Part shown: in pieces, positions 1-11,971 of the stretch | Position numbering within the stretch: the stretch's first letter is position 1 | How the letters are laid out: each line of letters starts with the position of its first letter | Assembly (NCBI RefSeq): GCF_022343685.1 | Contig: NZ_CP092123.1 | Span: forward strand, 1 to 64,000 | Direction of reading: 5' to 3' | Source: Marinobacterium sediminicola | GTDB taxonomy: Bacteria; Pseudomonadota; Gammaproteobacteria; Pseudomonadales; Balneatricaceae | DNA: 64,000 bases | The notes under the pieces: generated by a model | Database searches by the model: none | The model's input: only the letters and a program-made list of their open reading frames with translations | What the model was told of the DNA's origin: nothing | Position numbers and translations under genes: made by a program

Positions 1-1623
1 ATGTCAGTTGATCTTTGGGAGCAGTGCCTGAGAGCCTTGCAGCAGGAGTTTCCCTCCCAGCAATTCAACACCTGGATCAGACCTCTGCGTGCGCAGGACA
101 GTGCCGACAATGAGCTGCTGTTGCTGGCACCCAACCGTTTCGTCAAGGACTGGGTGGCCGACAAGTTTCTGGCGCGGATACAGCAGGCTGTCTGCGAAGC
201 CATTGGCGACATGAGCATTGAGGTACGTCTGGACGTGGCGGGTCATGCGGGTGCTGCGTTGCCGCGCACACGTACGGCACCAGGTCGCATGCGATCCCAT
301 CGTCCGGTGGCCGAGCGCGCCGCGCCGATTGCGCCACCGCCTCCGTCCCCCGTTCCTTCTGTTTCCCAGTCCGTTGCTCCGGCATTCGAACCTGCAGAGG
401 TGGCGCCCCTTGCAGAGCCTGAGGCCTCCTCCCCTGCCGTGTCCGCAATGATCGAGCCCGATGCCTCTTTCTCGACGCCGGAACCGGTGGTTGAACCGAC
501 TCCGCAGATGGGCTTTTTCGATCAGCTGGAACAGCCGGAACCTATGGGAGGTCTTCAGTCCATGGGTGGCCGCCGAGTTGAGGTTGAGGGTGGTGTCCGT
601 CACCAGTCCAACTTGAACCCGATGTTCACGTTTGAATCCTTCGTACAGGGTAAATCCAACCAGCTGGCGCTGGCAGCGGCCCAGCAGGTTGCGGATAACC
701 CGGGGGGATCCTATAACCCGCTGTTCATTTATGGCGGTGTTGGCTTGGGTAAAACCCACTTGATGCATGCTGTTGGTACGGAGATGCTCAAGCGCAACCC
801 CAATGCCCGAATCGTTTATCTGCACTCTGAGCGCTTTGTCGCCGATATGGTCAAGGCGTTGCAGTTGAATGCGATCAACGATTTCAAACGCTATTACCGT
901 TCTGTGGATGCGCTGCTGATCGACGATATACAGTTTTTCGCCGGCAAAGAGCGTTCTCAGGAGGAGTTCTTCCATACCTTCAATGCGCTGTTGGAAGGCG
1001 GTCAGCAGATGATTCTGACCAGTGACCGCTACCCGAAAGAGATTCATGGTGTGGAAGAGCGGTTGAAATCCCGTTTTGGCTGGGGCCTGACGGTAGCGAT
1101 CGAACCGCCCGAACTGGAAACCCGGGTTGCGATCCTGATGAAAAAAGCTCAGGAGGCGCAGGTTAACCTGCCCGACGATGCCGCTTTCTTCCTCGCCCAG
1201 AAGATTCGTTCCAACGTGCGAGAGCTCGAGGGTGCGTTGAAGCGCGTGATAGCGAATGCTCACTTCACCGGTAATGCGATCAATACGCCTTTTATCAAGG
1301 AATCCCTGAAGGATCTGCTGGCGTTGCAGGACAAACAGGTTAGTATTGATAACATTCAGCGTGTTGTGGCCGATTACTACAAGATCAAGGTGGCTGATCT
1401 GCTCTCCAAGCGTCGCAGTCGCTCAGTGGCACGGCCTCGTCAGGTCGCCATGAGTCTGGCGAAAGAGCTGACCAACCACAGTTTGCCCGAGATCGGTAAT
1501 GCCTTTGGTGGCCGCGATCACACGACAGTGCTTCACGCCTGTCGTAAGATCAAGGAACTGCGTGAGACCGATACCGATATTGCTGAAGATTACAAAAACC
1601 TGCTGCGTCATCTGACGGCGTAG
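1..1623 (+). CDS. dnaA: Chromosomal replication initiator DnaA
   Basis: DnaA binds 9-bp DnaA boxes at the origin, oligomerises on ATP, opens the duplex and loads the helicase. The 540-residue protein shows all four domains: an N-terminal oligomerisation domain (about 1-85, starting [10 protein letters not shown]), a long proline- and alanine-rich linker (about 90-200), an AAA+ core with Walker A GGVGLGKT at 245-252 and Walker B LLIDDIQF at 305-312, and a C-terminal DNA-binding domain with the signature GGRDHTTV at 503-510. It is longer than the roughly 470 residues of E. coli DnaA because of the linker, as is common in pseudomonads and relatives. The start codon is the first base of the window, so promoter, RBS and any origin upstream are not visible. 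It heads the dnaA-dnaN-recF-gyrB cluster. Identification is certain. Confidence 0.99.
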   Translation: MSVDLWEQCLRALQQEFPSQQFNTWIRPLRAQDSADNELLLLAPNRFVKDWVADKFLARIQQAVCEAIGDMSIEVRLDVAGHAGAALPRTRTAPGRMRSHRPVAERAAPIAPPPPSPVPSVSQSVAPAFEPAEVAPLAEPEASSPAVSAMIEPDASFSTPEPVVEPTPQMGFFDQLEQPEPMGGLQSMGGRRVEVEGGVRHQSNLNPMFTFESFVQGKSNQLALAAAQQVADNPGGSYNPLFIYGGVGLGKTHLMHAVGTEMLKRNPNARIVYLHSERFVADMVKALQLNAINDFKRYYRSVDALLIDDIQFFAGKERSQEEFFHTFNALLEGGQQMILTSDRYPKEIHGVEERLKSRFGWGLTVAIEPPELETRVAILMKKAQEAQVNLPDDAAFFLAQKIRSNVRELEGALKRVIANAHFTGNAINTPFIKESLKDLLALQDKQVSIDNIQRVVADYYKIKVADLLSKRRSRSVARPRQVAMSLAKELTNHSLPEIGNAFGGRDHTTVLHACRKIKELRETDTDIAEDYKNLLRHLTA

Positions 1624-1651
1624 TGATGGACCTGACAGGGTAGCCTGAATC

Positions 1652-2755
1652 ATGAGACTTGTTATATCCCGCGAAGCGCTCATCAAACCACTGCAGCTGG
1701 TCGCTGGTGTTGTGGAACGCCGTCAGACGCTGCCGGTGCTGTCCAATATCCTGCTGGTCGCTGAGGGTAACCAGTTGTCGCTGACCGGTACCGACCTGGA
1801 GGTCGAGCTGGTTGGTCGCGTTCAGTTGGATGAACCGGCTGAGGCTGGCTCGGTGACCGTCCCGGCTCGCAAGCTGATGGATATCTGCAAATCACTGGCT
1901 GACGATGCCCGCATCGAGCTGGAACTCTCCGGCCAGAAGATGATGATCAAGTCAGGCCGCAGTCGTTTCAGCCTGTCGACTCTGCCGGCACATGAGTTCC
2001 CCAATGTGGAAGACAGTCCGGAGACGTTCGAGCTGCAACTGCCGCAGTCTGCACTGCGTCGCCTGATCGAGCAGACCGGCTTTTCTATGGCCCAGCAGGA
2101 TGTTCGCTATTACCTCAACGGCATGTTGCTGGAGGTCAAGGATGGCGAGCTGCGCAGTGTGGCAACCGACGGCCACCGACTGGCGACCTCGGTCAGCCCG
2201 GTACAGACCGACGTGACCTCACAGCAGCAGATCATCGTACCCCGCAAGGGTATCCTGGAGCTGGCACGTCTGCTTCAGGGTGGAGATGAGCATGTCAAAC
2301 TGGTGATTGGTGCCAATCATATCCGTGCCAATGTCGGTGACTTTACCTTCACTTCCAAGCTGGTGGATGGCAAGTTCCCGGATTACCAGCGCGTTATTCC
2401 GCGCAATGGCGACAAGGAGCTGCTTGGCGACCGTCAGGAATTGCGTCAGGTATTCAGCCGTATCGCGATTCTTTCCAATGAGAAGTACCGTGGTGTTCGT
2501 TTGACACTGAATGACGGTTATCTGCAGGTGATGGCGAACAACCCTGAGCAGGAAGAGGCGGAAGAGACCGTAGCGGTCGATTACCAGGGCGGTCATCTGG
2601 AAATCGGCTTCAACGTTAACTATCTGCTCGACGTATTGTCGATCCTCAACTCCGATGTGGTGCGCTTCACCCTCCTCGACTCCAACAGCAGTGCGCTGAT
2701 CCAGGGGTATGATGAACCTGAAGCCCTGTATGTCGTCATGCCGATGCGCATGTGA
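1652..2755 (+). CDS. dnaN: DNA polymerase III beta subunit (sliding clamp)
   Basis: The beta clamp is a ring-shaped dimer that tethers DNA polymerase III and many repair proteins to DNA. The 367-residue product has the full family length, with the typical start MRLVISREALIKPLQLVAGVVERRQ... shortened here to its first part, and the conserved C-terminal ending MPMRM that forms part of the partner-binding pocket. The start lies 28 bp after the dnaA stop, which fits cotranscription. The stop codon is followed almost directly by a strong hairpin (2763-2783) in front of recF. Identification rests on length, ends and context in the universally conserved dnaA cluster. Confidence 0.99.
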   Translation: MRLVISREALIKPLQLVAGVVERRQTLPVLSNILLVAEGNQLSLTGTDLEVELVGRVQLDEPAEAGSVTVPARKLMDICKSLADDARIELELSGQKMMIKSGRSRFSLSTLPAHEFPNVEDSPETFELQLPQSALRRLIEQTGFSMAQQDVRYYLNGMLLEVKDGELRSVATDGHRLATSVSPVQTDVTSQQQIIVPRKGILELARLLQGGDEHVKLVIGANHIRANVGDFTFTSKLVDGKFPDYQRVIPRNGDKELLGDRQELRQVFSRIAILSNEKYRGVRLTLNDGYLQVMANNPEQEEAEETVAVDYQGGHLEIGFNVNYLLDVLSILNSDVVRFTLLDSNSSALIQGYDEPEALYVVMPMRM

Positions 2756-2762
2756 TCACGCC

Positions 2763-2783
2763 GGGCGCCCGATCTGGGCGCCC
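2763..2783 (+). terminator. Hairpin between dnaN and recF, possible attenuator
   Basis: GGGCGCCC (2763-2770) and an identical self-complementary GGGCGCCC (2776-2783) are separated by GATCT and followed by TGTTTTC. The 8-bp GC-rich stem with a short T run looks like a weak intrinsic terminator or attenuator that could lower recF-gyrB readthrough from dnaN. The start codon chosen for RecF lies 16 bp beyond it. No function is shown. Confidence 0.45.
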
Positions 2784-2799
2784 TGTTTTCTGCACCCTC

Positions 2800-6326
<3,527 letters not shown>

Positions 6327-6337
6327 TCGCTGATTCT

Positions 6338-6396
6338 GTCAGATCTCATCTAGCGTGCTCTGACGTCTCATTTGTGTGCTCTCCCGTCTCATCTAA
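6338..6396. repeat. Tandem ~21-bp repeats downstream of gyrB, possible IS21-type end relic
   Basis: Two adjacent 21-bp units (6355-6375 and 6376-6396) both begin GTGCTCT and contain CGTCTCAT. A more degenerate third unit (about 6338-6354) contains ATCTCATCTAGC. From memory, multiple short tandem repeats of this size at an end beginning TG are typical of IS21-family elements. No IS21 transposase is present, so this may be an orphan end left by a deletion, 12 bp after gyrB. The repetition is seen directly; the IS21 assignment is inference. Confidence 0.4.
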
Positions 6397-6415
6397 GTGA
6401 GATGGGAGATATTTT
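6381..6415 (+). terminator. Terminator-like hairpin after gyrB
   Basis: CTCCCGTCTC (6381-6390) pairs with GAGATGGGAG (6399-6408) with one G-T pair and an 8-base loop, followed by ATATTTT. It overlaps the last of the tandem repeats and could serve as gyrB terminator. Confidence 0.5.
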
Positions 6416-6435
6416 GAGCGGTTAATTAAGTGAAC

Positions 6436-6470
6436 AAAATAGGCAGCTACATGGCTGCCTATTTTATTTT
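6436..6470. terminator. Bidirectional intrinsic terminator between gyrB and the ATPase remnant
   Basis: AAAATAGGCAGC (6436-6447) pairs perfectly over 12 bp with GCTGCCTATTTT (6454-6465), with loop TACATG and A/T runs on both sides (ATTTT after the stem). It sits between the gyrB 3' side and the stop codon of the leftward ATPase remnant, so it can end transcription from both directions. Confidence 0.85.
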
Positions 6471-7289
6471 AAATCAGTGATATACAGCTTTGGTTATCCT
6501 CGATATGGTGTAAAGTATAATCTTTATCACTGATATCTTTTACTAACTCATATATATTGACATTTTTTGAATCATATTTTCTATCTTGAGATATAGCCAA
6601 GATAAATTGTTTCCCCAAATTAGCTGAAAGCTTCAGAAGCACTTGCATGCTGTCTACACGCATTTGGTGCTGTCCGGGCTCATCCATTACTAAAAAGCCT
6701 GGGTGATTTTCGGCTAAATTTAGCAGCGCTATATAGTAAGCCCAGATTGACCTTACGAAGTCGCTCGCAGATGAAACATAACGAATATACTGTGGCTGCT
6801 GAGATTCAATACGGACAATCGGCAGTAGGCGATGCGATGAGTCATCATTGATTGTTATATTATATACACCGTTACTGCGATAACCGAAGCTATCCAAATA
6901 GTTTAGGAATGTATTTTTGAAGTTTTTGACTTTTTCTTCATCTACCGACTTTAAATTCCTCAATCTTTTTTCTTCTTTTTCAAGTAGGACATATCCTATT
7001 CTAATTTCTTTAAGGTCGTTCCTGAAGCTAGATAGAAAGTCAGAAAATTCTTTTAATTCATTTTTTCTAAATTTTATTTCGGCGAGTTTCTCATATTTTG
7101 ATCTAAGCGCTTCCGCACTTGGTGACGTAAGGTCTATTGATATACTATCAAGCTGCTCACGCTTTAACGATATTTTTTTGCGGTAAAATGATAAAGCGGA
7201 TAAGCACCTCTCGACGACATTTTCAGATGCAGTGATATATTTCTGGTAGGTATCTCTCTTTGATTCCAAAAATAGAAGTGAGCTGTCAA
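6469..7289 (-). pseudogene. 3' part of a coiled-coil (SMC/RecF-like) ATPase gene, cut by the IS element
   Basis: About 272 codons of a leftward gene remain. The open frame continues into the IS up to 7413, but those first ~41 codons are IS sequence, so the native protein lacks its start and its Walker A half. What remains is a charged helical stretch likely to form a coiled coil (YRKKISLKREQLDS..., KYEKLAEIKFRKNELKEF), then an ABC-type head with Walker B-like FLVMDEPGQHQM followed by a D-loop/H-loop-like region (GKQFILAISQDRKY). This fits the C-terminal half of an SMC-, Rad50- or RecF-type ATPase, many of which are phage-defence genes. I cannot name the family. The DNA is visibly AT-rich compared with gyrB and glyS, a sign of horizontal transfer. 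The gene ends at a perfect bidirectional terminator (6436-6470). Without its N-terminal nucleotide-binding half it should be inactive. Confidence 0.75.
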
Positions 7290-7362
7290 TGGGTAATCCC
7301 CCCGAAAAGTAGCAGTGCTCAAAAGTAGAATTTTCTCGTAATGTATACGCAGGAGGTTCTGC

Positions 7363-7629
7363 ATGAAGAAGTCCCGATACACCGACAGCCAGATCATGGC
7401 GATACTGAAACAAGCGGAAGCAGGTACCCCAGTTCCCGAACTATGTCGTGAACATGGGATGAGCAGCGCCACATTTTATAAGTGGCGGGCGAAATACGGC
7501 GGCATGGATGCTTCGTTGATGGCTCGGCTGAAAGAGCTTGAAGATGAAAACCGCCGCCTGAAGAAAATGTATGCTGAAGAGCGGCTGAAGGCCGAGATCG
7601 TCCAGGAAGCACTGCAAAAAAAGTGGTGA
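7363..7629 (+). CDS. IS3-family transposase OrfA
   Basis: This 88-residue protein is the DNA-binding part of the IS3 transposase. It begins with a helix-turn-helix domain ([19 protein letters not shown], then [19 protein letters not shown]) and continues into a leucine-zipper-like helix ([19 protein letters not shown]) that mediates multimerisation. An AGGAGG-type ribosome site precedes the ATG (GCAGGAGGTTCTGC). The frame ends at TGA 7627-7629, a few bases after a run of seven A and a G (7616-7623), the usual IS3 slippery site. A -1 shift there would fuse OrfA to OrfB and make the active transposase. The frame appears intact. Confidence 0.95.
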   Translation: MKKSRYTDSQIMAILKQAEAGTPVPELCREHGMSSATFYKWRAKYGGMDASLMARLKELEDENRRLKKMYAEERLKAEIVQEALQKKW

Positions 7630-8438
7630 AGCCGTCTCGGCGCAAGGAGATGGCACAGACCTATGTTGCTTCCCGTGGCGTCAGTATCCGGCTTGCCTGT
7701 GCTGCCTTTGGTATCAGCGAATCCTGCTACCGGTACCAACCCAAGCTGTCATCGGAGAATGCTGAGATTGCAGATTGGTTGATCCGCCTGACTGAACAGG
7801 ATTCAGACTGGGGCTTTGGTATTTGCTTTGACTACCTGCGTAATGTGAAAGGCTTCGGCTGGAACCATAAGCGCGTATACCGTATCTACTGTGAACTTGC
7901 ATTGAATCTGCGCATACGGCCTCGGCGGCGCCTAAAGCGCCATAAGCCGGAGCCGTTGAAACAGCCCCTGCGACGCAACCAGGTGTGGTCGATCGACTTC
8001 ATGCACGATCAGCTGTCGGATGGCAGAAGCTACCGGCTGCTCAATGTGATCGATGACTACCGGCGAGAAGGACTGGCAATAGAAGCAGGCTTCTCTCTGC
8101 CATCCATGCGAGTGATACGCACCCTGTCTCAGTTGATTGAGTGGAGGGGAAAACCATCGCACATTCGCTGTGACAACGGCCCAGAATTCATCAGTCACGA
8201 ATTCACCAACTGGGCTCGTAAACATGACATCCGGATTGAGTATATTCAACCCGGCAAGCCTCAACAGAACGCTTACATCGAGCGTCACAATCGAACGCTC
8301 CGCTACAGCTGGGTCAGTAAGCATCTATTCGAAACACTGGAGGACGTTCAGGATTATGCAACGCAGTGGCTCTGGTTTTACAATCATGAGCGGCCGCACA
8401 AAGCCAATGGTGGCCAGCCACCACTAAAAGTGGCTTAG
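7623..8438 (+). CDS. IS3-family transposase OrfB (DDE integrase domain)
   Basis: This is the catalytic part of the transposase, read in the -1 frame relative to OrfA. An independent GTG start exists at 7623, but in IS3 elements the functional product is normally the frameshift fusion. The rve-type integrase core carries D125 (SIDFMHD), D184 (CDNGPEF) and E220 (YIERHNR), giving the D-D-35-E spacing of the family, and the usual C-terminal end [14 protein letters not shown]. An HTH_21-like domain ([20 protein letters not shown]) precedes it. All catalytic residues are present and no stop interrupts the frame, so the element could still be active. It ends about 40 bp before the right inverted repeat. 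Confidence 0.95.
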   Translation: MVKPSRRKEMAQTYVASRGVSIRLACAAFGISESCYRYQPKLSSENAEIADWLIRLTEQDSDWGFGICFDYLRNVKGFGWNHKRVYRIYCELALNLRIRPRRRLKRHKPEPLKQPLRRNQVWSIDFMHDQLSDGRSYRLLNVIDDYRREGLAIEAGFSLPSMRVIRTLSQLIEWRGKPSHIRCDNGPEFISHEFTNWARKHDIRIEYIQPGKPQQNAYIERHNRTLRYSWVSKHLFETLEDVQDYATQWLWFYNHERPHKANGGQPPLKVA

Positions 8439-8512
8439 CCTCTACTTTTGGCATCAGCTAAAAAGGGGAGGATTACCCAACGGCTCAGCTTTTATCTGCC
8501 TGGACCCTAAGC

Positions 8513-8878
8513 TCATGCGCTCGTACTGAGGCTAAGGATGGCGACCAGGGTGATTATTGCAAGCAAGCCGATAATGACGACCGTGATGACCAGGCTGGAG
8601 TTAACCTCTTGTTGCAGCTCCTCATCCTTCGGATAGAGCTCCGGGGATGAATAGGCCTGCTTTTCGGGTGGCTGCTGAGGATTGGTCGTATCGGCCTTGC
8701 GTTCCTCTGGCTGGTCGGTTTCTGCGCCTGTATTGCTCTTGTGTGATTGGAAACTGTTTGCAAGTTTCCTCAAATCGCCCAGGAGGCTCGCAAAAAGGAA
8801 CAGCACGGCCAGTATCAATGCTGGCCAATAGACGAAAAAGCCGGCAATCGCGAAGGCTATAGCGAGTCCAAAATACAT
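8513..8878 (-). CDS. Small two-pass membrane protein, function unknown
   Basis: I do not recognise this 121-residue protein. It has a hydrophobic N-terminal segment of about 34 residues (MYFGLAIAFAIAGFFVYWPALILAVLFLFASLLG), which could form one long or two short helices. A polar middle rich in Q, E, K and P follows (about 40-90), then a C-terminal membrane helix (SSLVITVVIIGLLAIITLV). The start is preceded by AGGT eight to nine bases upstream. It lies between the right end of the IS element and an empty stretch, with its stop 34 bp from the IS boundary. The IS side may have lost further genes, so its original operon context cannot be read. Composition is like the core genome, unlike the ATPase remnant. 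It is probably real, but without a known role. Confidence 0.6.
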   Translation of the reverse strand: MYFGLAIAFAIAGFFVYWPALILAVLFLFASLLGDLRKLANSFQSHKSNTGAETDQPEERKADTTNPQQPPEKQAYSSPELYPKDEELQQEVNSSLVITVVIIGLLAIITLVAILSLSTSA

Positions 8879-9212
8879 CTCTTTGCTACCTGTTTACCCG
8901 CTTTAATTATTTTCTATCAGTGTGCATGCCTCAGCTGTTTGTTTGCTGAGTTCAGGGTATGCGTTGCCTTGACCCCGTCATCATCCGATCCGACACGCCA
9001 GAGCTGATGATCCTGCAAGACAGATATGTACTCAAGTCGGGCACCTCTCTTAAGGGCCTTTTTATGCCCGTGATCAGGGAAGTAACATTTTGACCCAGGG
9101 GCTCTGGCTCTTTATTCGCGTATAAAGAACATGCCTTGTGATGCCGTTTCAGGTGAGCCAGTGGATGAGCTTTGCCCCCGTGGTCTTTAGTTATTATCAG
9201 TGTTTCTCGTGA
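8879..9212. other. Intergenic stretch without recognisable gene
   Basis: I see no convincing reading frame, RNA gene or strong terminator here. There are only short frames and a T-rich patch near 9058-9065. It may contain the upstream signals of the small membrane protein (leftward) and the 3' untranslated region of the GST-like gene. Confidence 0.5.
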
Positions 9213-9785
9213 TTATCCGCGAGGGTCTGTTTCGATCACGCCTTTCTGTTTGGTGTGTGACGCTCTAAAGGATTTGAGGAAGGGGTAGTCGTCCAGATTG
9301 ATGAGGTTGCGAAAGCTGGCCCAGTCAATCAGGGTGAACAGGCAGATAGCGGGATAGTTCCAGTTCGTAAACTCTCCCTGCCTGGCCTTTTCCTCCAGTA
9401 CAGCCATTGATTGACTGATCCGTTCTTTCTGCAGTCGATAGAACAATGTGTCCGTGTCCGTGTCGATGCCCGAGCGCTGGCTCAGCAGTAAAGTTATCAA
9501 TGAGTCCTGTGCCCCGTCGATCAGGCTGAGCAGGTTTTCCTGATCCCAGCTCAATGGTTCACCAATACTATGTGTCTCACACAAATAGCGTGCTATCACC
9601 CGTGAGTCATACAGGGTTCGCTCATTGTCGATCAGAACCGGAATCTTCATGATCGGTGTTTTCTCTGCCAGTGCGGCTCGACCTTCTGAATAGATATCCA
9701 GAGAGGTGTAGGTGTGTGCTTGCTCGGCCAGCAACAAGCGTATACGTCGTACGTAAGGTGATGTATCAGATCCGATCAGTTCCAT
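9213..9785 (-). CDS. Glutathione S-transferase family protein
   Basis: This 190-residue protein has the thioredoxin-like N-terminal domain of glutathione S-transferases. It starts MELIGSDTSPYVRRIRLLLAEQ, and SPYVRR is the usual active-site helix start. KIPVLID carries the cis-proline, and YDSRVIARYLCE is the region that binds the gamma-glutamyl group. The C-terminal half is the all-helical domain (WASFRNLINLDDYPFLKSF). The precise substrate cannot be told. The start has a good AAGGAG site 7 bp upstream. A near-perfect parS palindrome lies 20-35 bp upstream of the start codon, so ParB binding could affect its transcription. It is slightly shorter than the usual 200 or so residues but looks complete. 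Confidence 0.85.
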   Translation of the reverse strand: MELIGSDTSPYVRRIRLLLAEQAHTYTSLDIYSEGRAALAEKTPIMKIPVLIDNERTLYDSRVIARYLCETHSIGEPLSWDQENLLSLIDGAQDSLITLLLSQRSGIDTDTDTLFYRLQKERISQSMAVLEEKARQGEFTNWNYPAICLFTLIDWASFRNLINLDDYPFLKSFRASHTKQKGVIETDPRG

Positions 9786-9804
9786 TCAGGCGCTCCTTGG
9801 TTGT

Positions 9805-9820
9805 GGTTCCACGTGGAACA
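9805..9820. other. parS-like centromere site 1
   Basis: GGTTCCACGTGGAACA matches the ParB-binding parS consensus (TGTTCCACGTGGAACA in Pseudomonas) at 15 of 16 positions and contains a perfect 14-bp palindrome. It is in the intergenic region between a GST-like gene and glyS, about 10 kb from dnaA, where chromosomal parS sites normally cluster. Confidence 0.85.
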
Positions 9821-9865
9821 CATAGGTTGAGTTCATTATAGGATGAGTTTGGCAGCAGAAAGAAT

Positions 9866-9881
9866 GGCTTCACATGAAACA
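9866..9881. other. Degenerate parS-like sequence
   Basis: GGCTTCACATGAAACA matches the parS consensus TGTTTCACGTGAAACA at 13 of 16 positions, but the invariant CACGTG core is CACATG. It lies 45 bp after the strong site 1. It could be a weak ParB site or a decayed copy. Confidence 0.3.
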
Positions 9882-9883
9882 AA

Positions 9884-9907
9884 AAAGCCCCGCAATGGCG
9901 GGGCTTT
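9884..9907 (-). terminator. Intrinsic terminator of glyS
   Basis: AAAGCCCCGC (9884-9893) pairs with GCGGGGCTTT (9898-9907) around the loop AATG. On the minus strand the stem is followed by TTTTTTG. It starts 16 bp after the glyS stop codon. Confidence 0.9.
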
Positions 9908-9922
9908 AAGAGAGGTGAGCGG

Positions 9923-11971
9923 TTAGCCCAGCAATGAAATGTCAGCGACGCCGAGGAAGAGTCGACGCAGACGCTTGAGCAATGCCAACCGGTTGGTGCG
10001 CACCGCTTCGTCATCAGCCATGACCATCACGTTGTCGAAGAAGCTATCGATCACTTCACGCAGGCTGGCGAGACGTTCAAGTGCAGTGCGGTAGTCACCC
10101 TGCTCAAACACCGGCTGCAGATCATGCTCGGCTGAGAGCAATGCAGACGCCAGCGCCTTTTCTGCCTCTTCCTGAAGCAGATCGTCATTGACCTCAGTGC
10201 TGATATCACCCTCCTGCTTGCTGAGGATGTTGCTCACACGCTTGTTGGCAGCGGCGAGAGACTCGGCTTCAGCCAGGTTGCGGAAGTGGCTGACAGCATC
10301 GATACGGCGATCGAAATCCAGCGGGCTGGTCGGACGCAATACATGTACTGCCAGGAAGGTCTCGGCACTGATGCCGCGATCATCGTACCAAGCGCGGAAA
10401 CGGTCCAGCATGAAGTCGAGTACGCGGTCGGCCAGGCCTTCGCTGCCCGGCAGGTCGCCGTGCTGTTCGGCGGCCAGGGTCAGCAGCTGGTGAAGATCCA
10501 GGTCCAGTTTGTGTTCGACAATGATGCGCAGTACGCCCAAGGCGGCACGGCGCAGCGCGAACGGGTCCTTGGAACCGGTCGGCGGTTGATTGATGCCGAA
10601 CAGGCCGGTCAGGGTGTCCAGTCGGTCAGCGATCGCCAGGGCAATACCGGTTCGGGTCGCGGGCAGCTCGTCACCCGCAAAGCGCGGCATGTACTGCTCG
10701 TTCATTGCCTGGGCAACCTCTTCCGGCTCACCGTCATGCAGCGCATAGTGGTAGCCCATAAGGCCCTGGAGTTCGGTGAATTCGAACACCATGTCGGTCA
10801 TGAGGTCGCACTTGCTCAGCGCCGCGGCGCGACGGGCATAGTTGGCGTCACCGTTGATCAGCTCGGCAATCGAGGCTGCAAGGCCTTCGATTCTCTGCGT
10901 CTTGTCGTAAACGGTACCCAGCTGCTGCTGAAAAACGATCGACTTGAGTTTCTCGATACGTGCGTCCAGCGGCTGCTTTTTATCGGTCTCAAAGAAGAAC
11001 GCGGCATCGGCCAGACGTGGACGAATGACCTTCTCGTTACCCTCGATCACCTGCTGGGGGTCCTTGGACTCGATATTAGCCAGGGTAATAAAGTACGGCA
11101 TCAGCTTGCCGCTGGCGTCCAGCGCGTGGAAGTACTTCTGGTTTTCTTTCATGGAAAGAATCAGTGCTTCAGCCGGTACGTCAAGGAAACGTTCCTCGAA
11201 CCGACCCGTCAGGGCTACCGGCCATTCATTCAGCGCGGTGACTTCATCCAGCAGGTCTTCATCGATCTGTGCGATACCACCGATACGCTCACCTTCACGA
11301 ATAACCTGCTCTCGGATCAGTTCGCGACGCTCGGTAAAATCCGCGATGACCTTGCCTGTTTCTTTCAGTACTCGGGGATAGTCGGCTGGGGCGATCAGCT
11401 CAATGTCGTGGTTGTAGTGGAAGCGATGTCCACGGGTCTTGCGGCCGGCATTCAGGCCGAGAATCTCGGCTTCAACCACTTCATCACCGAGCAGCATGAC
11501 CAGCCATTTGACCGGACGTACGAATTCGGTGCGTGAAGAGCCCCAGCGCATGCGCTTTGGAATCGGCAGCTTGTTGAGTGACTCACTGATAATGCTAGGC
11601 AAAAGGGATGCTGTGCTCTGCCCCTTTTCGACACCGCGGTACACGTAGTAGCTACCCTTGGGGGTTTCCATTACCTCCAGCTGATCGATGCTGACGCCGC
11701 ATGAACCTGCAAAACCCTGGACCGCTTTTTCCGGTGCCTGGGTTGCCGGGCCGCGTTTCTCGATCTCACGGTCCGGCTGCTGAAGCTCGATGCCAGTTAA
11801 CAGTACGGCCAGTCGGCGTGGTGCTGCAAAAGGACGGGCTTCGACATAGCCGATTCCAGCTGCATCAAGGCCAGCGGTGATACCGTCGAGAAAAGCACCC
11901 GAAAGCGTTTTCAGTGCTTTCGGTGGGAGTTCTTCTGTACCGAGTTCGACCAGAAAATCATGTTGTGACAT
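9923..11971 (-). CDS. glyS: Glycyl-tRNA synthetase beta subunit
   Basis: GlyS is the large subunit of the alpha2beta2 bacterial glycyl-tRNA synthetase. It recognises tRNA-Gly while GlyQ activates glycine. The 682-residue product begins [20 protein letters not shown], the conserved family start, and has the family length. The HD-like central region and a C-terminal anticodon-binding helical part (ending near [18 protein letters not shown]) are recognisable. The start codon overlaps the glyQ stop by one base (TAATG), so the subunits are translationally coupled. A strong intrinsic terminator follows. The gene pair occupies the same place relative to dnaA as in Pseudomonas. Confidence 0.98.
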   Translation of the reverse strand: MSQHDFLVELGTEELPPKALKTLSGAFLDGITAGLDAAGIGYVEARPFAAPRRLAVLLTGIELQQPDREIEKRGPATQAPEKAVQGFAGSCGVSIDQLEVMETPKGSYYVYRGVEKGQSTASLLPSIISESLNKLPIPKRMRWGSSRTEFVRPVKWLVMLLGDEVVEAEILGLNAGRKTRGHRFHYNHDIELIAPADYPRVLKETGKVIADFTERRELIREQVIREGERIGGIAQIDEDLLDEVTALNEWPVALTGRFEERFLDVPAEALILSMKENQKYFHALDASGKLMPYFITLANIESKDPQQVIEGNEKVIRPRLADAAFFFETDKKQPLDARIEKLKSIVFQQQLGTVYDKTQRIEGLAASIAELINGDANYARRAAALSKCDLMTDMVFEFTELQGLMGYHYALHDGEPEEVAQAMNEQYMPRFAGDELPATRTGIALAIADRLDTLTGLFGINQPPTGSKDPFALRRAALGVLRIIVEHKLDLDLHQLLTLAAEQHGDLPGSEGLADRVLDFMLDRFRAWYDDRGISAETFLAVHVLRPTSPLDFDRRIDAVSHFRNLAEAESLAAANKRVSNILSKQEGDISTEVNDDLLQEEAEKALASALLSAEHDLQPVFEQGDYRTALERLASLREVIDSFFDNVMVMADDEAVRTNRLALLKRLRRLFLGVADISLLG

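Larger units (their letters stand above)
7290..8479 (+). mobile_element. Complete IS3-family insertion sequence (about 1190 bp)
   Basis: The left end begins TGGGTAATCC at 7290 and the right end closes with the complement, GGATTACCCA, at 8479. The ends also share an inner AAAAGTAGA block. Inside are two overlapping frames typical of IS3 elements: orfA (HTH protein) and orfB (DDE transposase), linked by an A7G slippery run at 7616-7623. The bases just outside (TCAA left, ACGG right) do not match, so no 3- or 4-bp target duplication is visible. Loss of the duplication and of the 5' part of the flanking ATPase gene suggest a deletion next to the element after insertion. The orfA sequence resembles the IS407/IS51-type branch as far as I can recall. 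Confidence 0.93.

Noticed and set aside
4..1263. Leftward open frame of 419 codons opposite dnaA
   Set aside because: It mirrors the dnaA codons, has no recognisable domain and no ribosome site. GC-rich genes produce such antisense frames.
7290..7413. N-terminal part of the leftward 314-codon frame as native ATPase sequence
   Set aside because: These codons lie inside the IS3 left end; only sequence from 7289 downward belongs to the gene.
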